Shown here piece after piece: positions 9,399 through 17,521 of a stretch of DNA of 18,249 bases. The notes below the pieces were generated by a model. That model saw only the letters and a list, made by a program, of their open reading frames with translations, made no database searches and was not told the DNA's origin. Each line of letters opens with the position of its first letter. Positions within the stretch are counted from its first letter, which is position 1. The DNA is taken from assembly GCA_027577415.1 (NCBI GenBank), contig JANBQS010000430.1, positions 1 through 18,249 on the forward strand. Reading direction: 5' to 3'. The stretch comes from Coemansia sp. RSA 922 (Eukaryota > Kickxellomycota > Kickxellomycetes > Kickxellales > Kickxellaceae). The translations under genes were made by a program, and so were the position numbers.

Positions 9399-9406
9399 CA
9401 CGAAAA
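9399..9406. promoter_or_regulatory. CACGAAAA, matches the SCB cell-cycle box
   Basis: CACGAAAA on the plus strand is 35 nt upstream of the kinesin ATG, inside an A-rich stretch (9371-9450). It equals the Swi4/Swi6 cell-cycle box consensus of yeast. One 8-mer near a start codon is weak evidence, and an A-rich context makes it likelier by chance. Confidence 0.25.
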
Positions 9407-9557
9407 TCAAAAAAAGATAGACAAGAAAAGCAAAACAAAACAAGGCAAAGTACGCTTGACAAGAAACTTAAGGTAAACACGGACGTTGATCAGGAGATTG
9501 TTTGATCGTGTTTGTTTTTTAGTTTTAGCCAGGGAAACCCTCCTAGTAAATTAAGTC

Positions 9558-9893
9558 CTAAGTATCCTTCCTTTCTCCGTATTTCTTTCGCTCGTAGAAT
9601 AGACTGGCTCGTGCACTGCCAATGTTTACGATCTTCGGACATCCGTCGCGGTCCTTCTCCAAACGTGTACACTCTCTGCAGTAGTGGGCGTCGGACACGC
9701 CCTTGCCGTTGCATACGATGCAGCGCCCCTGGTGACTGCCAAAGTTGCACTCGTCGCAAATGTGTACCGGCTTTTCTGGCTGCACCAGCGAGTCGCAAAT
9801 GATGCACTTGCCATCACATTTTTCGCACAAACTACCCACTGCTATTCCGGGCAGTTGGCGGCAGAACATGAGGTCCCGGTGATGTCTAGCCAT
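9558..9893 (-). CDS. RDS3: SF3b subunit PHF5A/Rds3/Ini1, splicing factor
   Basis: Small zinc-knuckle protein of the U2 snRNP SF3b complex, which helps hold the branch-point adenosine. The ATG at 9893 gives 111 aa starting [11 protein letters not shown], matching the family start and length (human 110); the same frame is open to 10034, but that extension is not family-like. Cysteines at 11, 23, 26, 30, 33, 46, 49, 58, 61, 72, 75 and 85 preserve the three-zinc knot ([28 protein letters not shown]). The core [12 protein letters not shown] and FYERKKYG are almost unchanged. Position 36, a Tyr in human and yeast, is Leu here (CDSLVQP), and the following residues (PEKPVH) also differ. There is no intron. 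It lies 193 nt upstream of the kinesin ATG on the same strand. Confidence 0.97.
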   Translation of the reverse strand: MARHHRDLMFCRQLPGIAVGSLCEKCDGKCIICDSLVQPEKPVHICDECNFGSHQGRCIVCNGKGVSDAHYCRECTRLEKDRDGCPKIVNIGSARASLFYERKKYGERKDT

Positions 9894-10081
9894 ATTCCCA
9901 ATATCTTTTATGCTTGAATATGATGTATAGTGTATGTATGGTAGGCAGAGAAGTGTAGATTTAATAGCAAGCACAAGTGGTAATCGGTTATTTTTTATCT
10001 CGGTTGAATTAATATACTTATTTTTTTTATTCAACCACGGTTATACAATCCCCCGTGACCTAATTAAAGGACTTGTGCGCT

Positions 10082-10435
10082 CTAGTCGTTGCTATAAAAG
10101 CTGCCAGAGTCTTGGCTCGCATCGACAATTTCAATGTCGACCGCTTCGGTGGCAGTATGTGGCATATCGGTGCTCCGTTTGCCAACAATCACCATATCCC
10201 TCTTGCTCTCTCGTATGCGCTTTAGGACTTGCCGGTAGTCCTCTTCGGCCTGGTCCAAGGGTATCGTGTCCACTGTGCTATAAGCCGAGTTAAAGGGACC
10301 AGGGAAGATCACTTCGTTGCTATTGTCGGCTTGGTCCTTCGATGCCTCTAATGGGTTTTTAGGACGCCGCGATCTACCTAGTTGTGGCAAGAGTGGCCTC
10401 ATATAGTTGGAGGACGACCATGGCCCGGGAATCAT
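10082..10435 (-). CDS. Small acidic protein, possibly APC/C subunit Apc15-like
   Basis: 117 residues from the ATG at 10435. The frame stays open to 10549, but the extra 38 residues are encoded by AT-rich upstream DNA and look non-coding. The start reads MIPGPWSSSNYMRPLLPQL. A central helix (about residues 65-85) is followed by RDMVIVGKRSTD and an acidic tail. The order, an N-terminal LLP motif, then a Glu/Gln-rich helix ending in a hydrophobic V-x-GK-type motif and acid residues, recalls Apc15 (Mnd2), which helps mitotic checkpoint turnover on the anaphase-promoting complex. This is a by-eye resemblance over about 35 residues and may be wrong. It lies 110 nt after CAF-1 and 188 nt before PHF5A, on the same strand. 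Confidence 0.6.
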   Translation of the reverse strand: MIPGPWSSSNYMRPLLPQLGRSRRPKNPLEASKDQADNSNEVIFPGPFNSAYSTVDTIPLDQAEEDYRQVLKRIRESKRDMVIVGKRSTDMPHTATEAVDIEIVDASQDSGSFYSND

Positions 10436-10545
10436 CGTACAAATAAAATTATTTGAAATAAAATATACTTTATTGCTGTGGAGCAGAGCGGGAAAGAAAA
10501 ATGTGTATATTTGTCGCAAGGTCAGCTGCCTACTATATGGGTGAC

Positions 10546-13422
10546 TCAAGAGGCATCCATGACTTCGCCTATCCGCTGCCGCTTTGAGGCACTCTCTTCG
10601 GTTTCGCTCATGTCAGAAATGCTGACAACCGAGTTTCCGCTGTGTAGCAATGGACCAGAAATACTGCTGGTGTGCTGAGAAGCGCGAGCCTGTTCCACTA
10701 GCAGCTCATTGACATACCACAAGTGACGGGTCGCCGGTGGACGTTTCTCCTTGACGGCGTGCTCATGAATAAGCCGCTCAATCAACGCCTTGCTGGCACC
10801 AACAATCTGTGGCCGAAGTATCTCAACCAGACGCGCAATCCCAAACGACGACCCATGCACGACACCTACCAGAGTGTACAGATCAGCATCGGTTACATCC
10901 TTGGGTTTGCGTGCAGGCGTCCCAGCAGAACCCTCACATTTACCGAGGCTAGAACGGACCGCTGGCTGCATGGGCTGGATGTCCTGAGCAGCAACACTAA
11001 CGCGCAGAGGCAGATCTGGTCCAATTGCGCATACCGTCAACACACTCAGAGAGCTGACGGCCGTCGCACTGCTGTTGTGGTCCCAAATCAACCCAACAAC
11101 CACGGGCGTAAGCGGTAGCACTTTGGTGCGACGCGATGGCAGGTGGTCCCGCTTTTTCTCATCATGAGTGTGAGGCTTAGGTCTGGTGCTCGTGACAAGC
11201 GTGCTGAGGTGAGCTGGATCCGTCGGTAATGCGCTGTCAACGACACCAGCCTTTCTACGACGGCTACTGACGGGCTCTGCGGCGTCATCAACGTCCATAT
11301 CATTGTCGCAGACTTCCTCGCTCGCATCGATTTCTTCCATTACTTCGTCCTCAGAGTTAAAGTTGGACTCTTCGTCGGTATCTGACTCAGCACCGGATTC
11401 TCCACATTCAGACAACGACTGCTCACCGAGCTCGGTATGAGGCATGCGATCGCCGACGACAAAGCCGTGTTGCTCGTCAAAGTCATCATCATCTGCATCG
11501 TCGTCGCTATCTTCGTCTTCATCGTCATCCTCGCTCTGAAGGTCTTCGCCCTCTTCTTCAGCCTCCCACTCAGCGTCGCTGTCGACATCATAGTCCAGGG
11601 ATGCAGTGTCTCGGCCAAACGGTCGCCGAGCACTGACACCGTGCAATTTGCGGCTCCAGGTTCCCCAGTAGTCTGGGCGCTGGCTGCCATGAAAATGGAA
11701 CAACTTCATAGGCATTTTCCGAAGTTGCAGCAGGTAGAGCTCGCCAGCATCCAACTCGGAGCTGCTGCTGTCGCAAACAACGCTGCAGTCGGGTGTTATG
11801 TCACTCCTCGAAGACAATGACTGCCTTGAAGCGGAAATAAACTGCTGCAAGTAGCGCTCCGACACGTCCTTGTTAGAGGATATGTCCTCGGCCTTTTGGC
11901 GTAGACTAGCATAGCTTAGCACGCGATCCACGCTCCTGGGATCGAACGACTCTGGTGGCTCGTATCGATACATGGTCGTGTTTTTACGGAGGTGGAATGG
12001 CAGAAATGTTGCCCGGTAGAAACTTTTGTGCTCGGCACTGCAAGTAGGCGCGACTAGAGCCTTATCGCCTCTGTCATGTCCCTTTTCAGATGCAAAAAAT
12101 GTTTGCAAGCTTTTCTGGCCACGCGGCACTTGGCTGGTCTTTTTCGTCAAAGCACCGTCGCTGACACTAGTTTCGTTTGCAGCAGACTGTTCTGCGCGCT
12201 TGAGCTTTGCGGGTGTTGGCAGTAGCTTGGTCTTAAGTTTCTTCACCGTGCCGGCTAGAATTTGGCCTTGCGTTTCGCTATCCAATGCCTGGAACCACCG
12301 TGCGCACTCTGTGTGGGCATCCTGCCTTTGCTGCCTTCGCTTTAGCACCACTTCGCGGACATCCTCTGGCAACAGCAACAAATCTCGCACTTCCCAGCGC
12401 TGTATCGCCAGACTCTACAAAAAAAAGCAAGTCAACCAACGATTAGTTCAATAGCACTCAGCGCCACTCGATTCCTAGTGGCTGTTCCCACAGCGTGGTG
12501 AGTACTTACGTGCGGGACATCGTCTAGGTCGATACCACAGCGCTCCCTCAGGCTGGCGAGGGAGACTCCGTAATTTTGCGAATCGGCAATATCCAATATT
12601 GCATCCTCCACGGCGCCGGGTGCCAGTATGTCAGAATTGCCCGACCGCTTCTCGCCAAAAACTACGGGGCACAACTGGGTTTCTATGGATTTGACCAGGG
12701 TCGCCACCGACGCATCCCGATCTTGGATGAGCATAGCTACCAAGCACCTGTGCTCAGGGGGAATCTTGGCTAGAGGAAGCCCATCCTGACTACTTTGTTT
12801 GAGTTGCGCGATAAGCTGGTGGAACTGGAATATCGCAGCGACGACTGCCGGGTGCCTGTCAAGACCGAGCTTCTTTTCTGAAAAGGATACTTTGCCGTTC
12901 TTAAACACAACGGGTAGGGCTCCTGGAGGTAAGGGCTTTGTGGTGCTAGGTTCACCGCTGGCCACAATACTGCTGTTATTGGTCGGAACAAGATGAGTCT
13001 CTTTCGCGGGCCCCAGTGATCTGGTGTCGTCGTTATCGTCGTCGTCGTCAACAATGTTAATTCTAGCAATGGTGGACTCTACAGTAAGGAAGCACACAGT
13101 TAGAAGGTGAAACTAATACGCAATCAGGTTGGCGTTGACGCACTGCGCAGCACAGGTCCTCGGCTCTTGGAAGCGAATTGCCTCAACTCTTTACCTTGCG
13201 CGTCGTTTCCGGTGTCATTCTCTCTGCATTGCGGCTCATCGTCTACATTTTCCAAAAGTCACAGCAATGCCTATCAGTTAGCGTCGCGCATTAGGTCGAT
13301 GAATTGCAAAGGTGGGCGTGTATGTGACACCAACCTTCTTTTGAGCCCTGGCGCCCAAAAAATTTCATAAGCGACGCTGGTCGCTTCTTCTTTGTCGCCA
13401 AGGGAACGGAAGGTGCGGTCAT
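10546..13422 (-). CDS. CAF-1 large subunit (p150/Cac1/Pcf1), four exons
   Basis: Histone chaperone subunit that deposits H3-H4 behind replication forks. Exons are 13422-13335, 13242-13195 (48 nt), 13078-12510 and 12414-10546; introns of 92, 116 and 95 nt have donors GTTGGT, GTAAAG and GTAAGT and acceptors ATGTAG, CTGTAG and TTGTAG. Phases agree and give 857 aa. A degenerate PIP-like PASLMKFF lies at 15-22 and a canonical PIP box QKSLQTFF (PCNA binding) at 335-342. The histone-binding segment starts at about 471 (MKLFHFHG..RPDYWGTWS) and continues into DYDVDSDAEWEAEEEGEDL and a Glu/Asp run (509-546). The C-terminal winged helix (about 740-803, VVHGSSFGIARLVE...AVKEKRP) would bind DNA. The long Lys/Glu/Arg (KER) helix usual before the PIP box is not recognisable. 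Exons 3 and 4 also show as separate open frames without ATG, because they follow acceptors. Confidence 0.93.
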
Positions 13423-13506
13423 TTGTGTTTGTCGGATGCAGCGCAAAATAATGCTATCAGTACGTAAATAAAAAATAAGAAAGCGCTTGTGTGAAAATAT
13501 ATCCTC
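13423..13506. promoter_or_regulatory. 84-bp shared divergent promoter
   Basis: Only 84 bp separate the CAF-1 ATG (13422, minus) from the ATG at 13507 (plus). The interval is AT-rich (AAATAAAAAATAAG at 13464-13477). An ACGCGT box (13533-13538) lies just inside the plus-strand gene, 111 nt upstream of the CAF-1 ATG, and shares the octamer TACGCGTG with the palindrome at 2252-2266. A shared G1/S control of CAF-1 is possible, as known for replication genes in yeasts, but is inference. Confidence 0.45.
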
Positions 13507-13934
13507 ATGCAAAACGCGATTGCACTCGCTCTACGCGTGTTTGGCGTTTATGGAGATCAGATCAGCAATACTCCAGATCACCTTCTCGTTTTACAACATT
13601 GCCAAGCATGGTTTGGCAGTCTGGGAGATTTTCCACGCTCGACCATAGCCGTCACTGGATAGCAAAAAGGAATCGATGGCTTGGCTATGTATATTCGCTG
13701 GAAATCGAAGGTCATACCATTGTCGAAAAACGCTGGTTAGTGGTGTCTAGTCGGTGGTACCACTTTGATCCGGGTGACGACGAACTCGATGGGAAGATCT
13801 CACTTAGAAACAAATCGCAACAAGTGGCCAGCCGCGTACATCACATTATCCAGCACCACTGGCAGTCAGCTCCAGATGACGACACCAACGCCCTGGCTGC
13901 ACCCATCAATCCGCCCACTGTGACCTATGACTGA
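13507..13934 (+). pseudogene. Small unrecognised gene with broken or oddly spliced reading frame
   Basis: Two protein-like frames abut. The first runs from ATG 13507 to TAG 13662 (51 aa, ending PRSTIAVTG). The second, one frame over, is open to TGA 13934 and contains LGYVYSLEIEG, EKRWLVVSSRWYHFDP and KISLRNKSQQ, which look like real folded protein. Either one base is missing near 13655-13670, making this a pseudogene or a sequencing error, or there is a 59-nt intron (13611-13669, GTTTGG..AAAAAG), which joins the frames as QHCQAW then NRWLGYVYS but has weak splice sites. A third option is a 108-aa protein from ATG 13608. I do not recognise the family. Confidence 0.45.
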
Positions 13935-14043
13935 TTTGCTCTAATATTTTAAAGTACCTGAGCTATCATAATGAAATTGCGCTTAAAGGTTGCGTCAAAA
14001 ATATAATATCTTTGGCTCTGGTGGAAACCAATCGACAATAAAT

Positions 14044-14059
14044 AAAAAAGGAATCAAAA
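14044..14059 (-). terminator. Pol III terminator of the tRNA
   Basis: On the minus strand the tRNA 3' end (14066) is followed after 6 nt by TTTT (14059-14056) and then TTTTTT (14049-14044), a normal RNA polymerase III stop. Confidence 0.75.
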
Positions 14060-14065
14060 GGTAAT

Positions 14066-14143
14066 TGCGCCCGCCGGGAATCGAACCCGGGCCAACAGCT
14101 TTCAACGTGGAAGGCTGCTATTCTGCCACTAAACAACAAGCGC
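14066..14143 (-). tRNA. tRNA-Gly(UCC) with a 7-nt intron
   Basis: Folds by eye into a full cloverleaf. The acceptor stem is GCGCTTG/CGGGCGC, the D stem GTTT/GAAT, the anticodon stem GCAGC/GCTGT and the T stem CCGGG/CCCGG with loop TTCGATT; the discriminator is A. The anticodon region holds 14 nt. Removing CGTTGAA (14107-14101) after A37 leaves the standard loop CTTCCAA, identical to the usual Gly-UCC loop, with anticodon UCC. The intron GAA can pair with UUC around the anticodon, as in other intron-containing precursors. Internal promoter boxes are present (TTTAGTGG; GGTTCGATTCC). CCA is not encoded, as expected in eukaryotes. Confidence 0.9.
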
Positions 14144-14450
14144 TAGACTACGAGTACTTGGACTAGTTCGCCAAGATCTGAGATGACTCAGTTAATGAAT
14201 TATGTATACTACTTGCTACACAATGCATCTATGAGGAAAACTATCTTCAAATTAACATTATTTCAAATGTCTATAGGGTTATGTTTGTAGTTTGGGATGG
14301 GCTCATGGATATATTATTTTGTCAGTGAACATGTAAAATTTTGTAAAAAAGCTTGTCCCAACTTTACGACACCCTGACAGATTCTCCAAGGCAAAATCTA
14401 TAGATAGGACAGATATTAAAGTAAAGTGAAGAGGTAATATATCTTGGAGT
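14144..14450. other. AT-rich spacer, nothing recognised
   Basis: About 300 bp between the tRNA 5' end and the LTR-like repeat. I see no coding frame, RNA fold or clear repeat here; the base composition becomes markedly AT-rich compared with the region before 13.9 kb. Confidence 0.5.
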
Positions 14451-15087
14451 TGACAGTGCTAACTGGATTAGTTAACAATTCGTTGAACCAATACATAGTG
14501 GCAAAGTAAGGTTAAAACGAAAAATTGTACAAGGATCTAACCAGCAACATATTTAATATAATTAGAAACCTTGCTGACTATAGGAATTCAATGCTAAATG
14601 CCATGTCTGATCAGTACATGCTGTTCTAGTCAGCAAGATATTAATTAATAATACTCATTGATAGTTACAGTGCCAGTGTCCCTAGGCTTCTACTCTCCAG
14701 AGTTCGGCATCACCAATTATAGACTTTACGTGGTGTGTCCTATCACCTCACATAAGCACTTGTGAATATCTGATAAGTACAATTTAATGCCCATAGTGCA
14801 TTGTTATTGTTGGCCGCAACATCCGAAGTCCAGTTGATCTCCACACATGCGCAGCATGTGAAAGCAGCCCCAACAAGAAGACTTAACCACTAACAGCTAC
14901 AGGAACTTCTGGGCGAGCTATAAAAGCAGGACAACAAGAGGGGACAAGGAGGAGGTTTTTCTTGGTCTAGACTTGAGTATATTTTCTGGGAATAACACCT
15001 TTTAAGCACCTCTTGTAGTAGAGGTATGCATACAGTGGCAGAATGAGTACAAGGGACACCGTCTCTCGAGTAACGACATATATGTCA
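14451..15087. repeat. Candidate solo or 5' LTR of a retrotransposon
   Basis: 637 bp bounded by a 5-bp terminal inverted repeat of TG..CA type: TGACA (14451-14455) and TGTCA (15083-15087). Inside is TATAAAAG (14919-14926) about 470 nt from the left end, a usual place for an LTR promoter. A GGTATCAGA match to the initiator-tRNA-Met primer-binding site lies about 9 nt after the right end. The start motif TGACAGTGCT recurs at 15762 and 17952. No perfect target duplication is visible (GGAGT left, GGAAG right). No gag or pol sequence was recognised, so the call rests on structure only. Confidence 0.4.
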
Positions 15088-15195
15088 GGAAGGAGGTATC
15101 AGAAGTGCAGCCAAAGAAGAAGCAAGCTATGCAGTGGCCGAGACCCTCTTAGTAGTCATTGCAACATGTCAGATAAAGGTAATAGTCAATCAATT

Positions 15196-15453
15196 GGTTC
15201 ATAAACAATGTGAAGAGAAGAGAAGCTAGAAAATGAAGTCAGATAAAATGTTGCATTCTGTTGTCTTGTTCAGAGCTCTGCCAAGAGCCCATGTAAACAT
15301 TGGTTGGTTCTCCTGCTAGTTAGCGCAGTAGAATATGTTGGCGTCTGTTCAGAAGTTGCAGCCAATGTAATACGTTGTGAGACACTGAGATGCCAAAATA
15401 TCCAATGGGGACAAAGGCATAGAAAAGGATCGAGTAGGAGAAGTTGTATAATG
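15196..15453. repeat. Diverged repeat, copy A
   Basis: Aligns by eye, about 65-70% identical with small gaps, with 16084-16283 and then 17845-17919 (copy B). Shared blocks include GTTAGCGCAGT/GTTAATGCAGT, TTGGC(G/A)T and AAAATATCCA/AAAAATCCA. On the minus strand both copies encode similar short peptides (..STALTSRRTNQ.. and ..ATALTRKGTTDRQ..), hinting at an old coding region of a mobile element. The family is not recognised. Confidence 0.5.
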
Positions 15454-15727
15454 TACTCATAGGCGGCTGGAGTCGAGGTTTGAGGATCCATGAAGCCTAC
15501 AGGGTGCTGTGGTCAGCCTACACAAAATATTCTAAAGTTTCAGAAGGTCAGTTGCCTCTTGTATGCGGTTGTGACTATATTCGGGGCAATTTGGAGTATC
15601 TCTGTCCATGTCGACCTGAAAGAATGGCACAAGTAATGTTTGAGCTTTGGTTATTTTCTCCTATTCTCTTAAATATATATCTAAGGAGATAATAGGCGAA
15701 CAGGAGCTTGCAAAGTGTTTTACTCCG

Positions 15728-15800
15728 GAGACAGCTTATCAGAAAAGCAGAGAATAAGAATCGACAGTGCTGCTATTGTTAAAAAGTAAGCTTTGTTGAC
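15728..15800. repeat. Repeat end with purine tract and LTR-like start motif
   Basis: GAGACAGC..AGAAAA, a purine-rich run (15741-15760) and TCGACAGTGCTGCT (15761 on) match 17920-17965 in order and spacing. After the motif, GTTAAAAAG..GTTGACGGAAT resembles GTTAACAATTCGTTGAACCAAT in the LTR-like repeat at 14451. A polypurine tract followed by an LTR start would look like this; it could also simply be a dispersed repeat. Confidence 0.35.
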
Positions 15801-16083
15801 GGAATGAAACAAGAGAGAAGAGAAAGGAAAGAAAGATGTTTTAAATAATATAAAAGGGATTGGCCAGAGAAATCAGGCACAGAAAGGAATGGACCCCTTT
15901 TGAATAAGAGAGGAGCGAACAGTAGAGATACCACAGATTAGAGAAATAGTGCAAAGGAGTGAAAATTCCAACATATTGAGATAGGTCATATAGACCTCCA
16001 GATGAGAAATATCAAATGGCTTGTGAATTTATACTAATACTATAACCGTTTGCAGGGATACCAGAATAAGAGGTATATTCTTT
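15801..16083. other. Purine-rich AT-rich DNA, no gene
   Basis: Mostly A/G-rich on the plus strand, with a TATAAAAG at about 15851 that may belong to a decayed LTR copy. GGATACCAG at about 16058 recurs near 18028 (GGGATACCAG in both) with similar flanks. No coding frame is supported. Confidence 0.4.
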
Positions 16084-16283
16084 GGCAGGTAAAAAAGTTG
16101 AGGAGAAAAGTAAAGCTATGCAAGGTTGAGTAAAATAATGTGCTGTGATGTTTTGCTCTGAGTTTCATCAAAAGCTCCAGCAACTGCCTATCGGTGGTGC
16201 CTTTCCTGGTTAATGCAGTGGCAGATATTGGCATTCACTTAGAAATAGTGTCCAACACTAATATTTTTGACCTTTGATATTTT
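16084..16283. repeat. Diverged repeat, copy B, left part
   Basis: Left half of the second copy of the repeat at 15196-15453; see that entry for shared blocks. Similarity stops where the Tc1 transposon begins and resumes at 17845. Its last 25 bases contain ATATTTTTGACC twice (16261-16272 and 16277-16288), the second crossing into the transposon end. Confidence 0.5.
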
Positions 16284-16390
16284 TGACCAGCAAAATTGGA
16301 CCAATGTTTTTCAGTGTCGACTTACATCTTGAGTATCTTCTTCCACACCCCTCCTATCACTTTGCGACTAGTATTATTAGACAGCCACAG
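16284..16390. repeat. Left terminal inverted repeat of the Tc1 element
   Basis: Its 107 nt match the reverse complement of 17742-17844 at about 85% by eye, with a 4-nt gap in a C-rich run. The matching stretch runs from TGACC to AGCCACAG and includes CTTGAGTATCTTC and TATCACTTTG. Confidence 0.85.
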
Positions 16391-16504
16391 GGCAGTGATC
16401 CAAATCTAAAATTGTGGAGTACGCTGTTTACTCCATGATATTTTATACGTATTTATAAAAGATATCTTGAAAAAACAGTTTATAAATTTTTCTACAAAAA
16501 ATGA

Positions 16505-17521
16505 TCAATAGTTTGTTGATCCTCCCTTGGCCTTCCAAACAGCACGAACTCGTTTGGGCATACTAACTATAAACTGTTGACATGCATCTAGCCCAAACGT
16601 GCGCCAAACTTCCTGCACCCGCTGCCACAGCTCATTAATGTTCTTGGGCTGATCCTTGTACTCTTGAAGCCGACGTTTCAGCCAAGCCCAGAGGTGCTCA
16701 ATTGGATTTGGGCCTGGGGACTGTGAGGGTCACTCAAGCATATATACGTCATGGTTCTCTATCTACTGCTAGGCCAGATTGGATGTGTGCTTTGGATCAT
16801 TGTCTTGTTAAAAAATAAAGTCGGAATCCTTGAAGCGCGGACAGGGAATCATAGGAATGAGGTAGTCTTCCTGTATGCCAACATACGTCTCCTTGACCAT
16901 CCTATCTTTAACCCAAACCATGCTGCCAGCCCCCCTCCAGGTCATGCATCCCCAGATCATGCTTGACCCGCCACCTTGTTTCGCCATACTTGCGATTAGC
17001 CGTGGCTCCTAGCTGCCACCCTTTCGCGGCCAGCACCACTGTAGTCAATTTGAGTTGTAGCGGTTAATCCTTGTCTCGTCAGACCAAGCAACACGTGCCC
17101 AGTCCTCCACTTTCCAGTCGATGTGTGCTTTAGCAAAATTCAGGCGAGCCCTCATATTTTTTCTTGAGAATAGTGGCCGTTTATTATTTTTAGCTGCTTT
17201 TAGTCTTTGGCTCCTGAGAGCCCGGCGCACGGTGTCTATAGATACTGTCTTGCCAACTTCATCACGCAGGTCTTTGGTTGCCTGTGTAGCCGTGTCTAGT
17301 TTTCCTGACGTAAGCAGGCGAGTGAGATAGGCCTTGTTACGCTGCGAAAGAAGCCTAGGACGACCAGCCCTCAAGTGGAAAATATTTGGGCGCATAGCGT
17401 TGCTAAGTCTAACAACTGCTGACTTGCTATCACCAACTATCTTGGCAACTCTGCGACTACTCAATCCATGGTCGAGAAGTGACAGAATACACTCTTGGAC
17501 GCGTTTGGAGAGTCGTTCCAT
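16505..17521 (-). pseudogene. Tc1-type transposase, full length but with six nonsense codons
   Basis: One frame from ATG 17521 to TGA 16505 covers exactly 339 codons, the normal size for Tc1 transposases, with no frameshift. The N-terminus (MERLSKRVQECILSLLDHG) and following residues form the paired-like DNA-binding helices. The catalytic triad is placed correctly: Asp148 (WSDET), Asp240 (QDNDPKH) and Glu275 (NPIEHLW), with 34 residues between the second and third, so DD34E. In-frame stops begin at 17047 (TGA), 17011 (TAG), 16810 (TAA), 16771 (TAG), 16765 (TAG) and 16732 (TGA). The TAA before QDND most simply replaces CAA, and the TGA before PSQSP replaces TGG; both are C:G to T:A transitions. 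The SPDLNP motif reads SPGPNP. It cannot make an active enzyme without massive readthrough. Confidence 0.93.

Noticed and set aside
11437..11820. 127-codon plus-strand frame with hydrophobic segment
   Set aside because: It mirrors the Asp/Glu-rich run of CAF-1 (GAC/GAA read backwards gives Val/Ile/Phe), so the apparent membrane helix is an artefact.
12415..12509. Separate genes for the two frames on either side of 12.45 kb
   Set aside because: Neither has an ATG start, and a GTAAGT..TGTAG intron joins them in phase into the CAF-1 protein.
16751..16966. 71-codon plus-strand frame within the transposon
   Set aside because: Antisense to the transposase pseudogene; no start context or homology.
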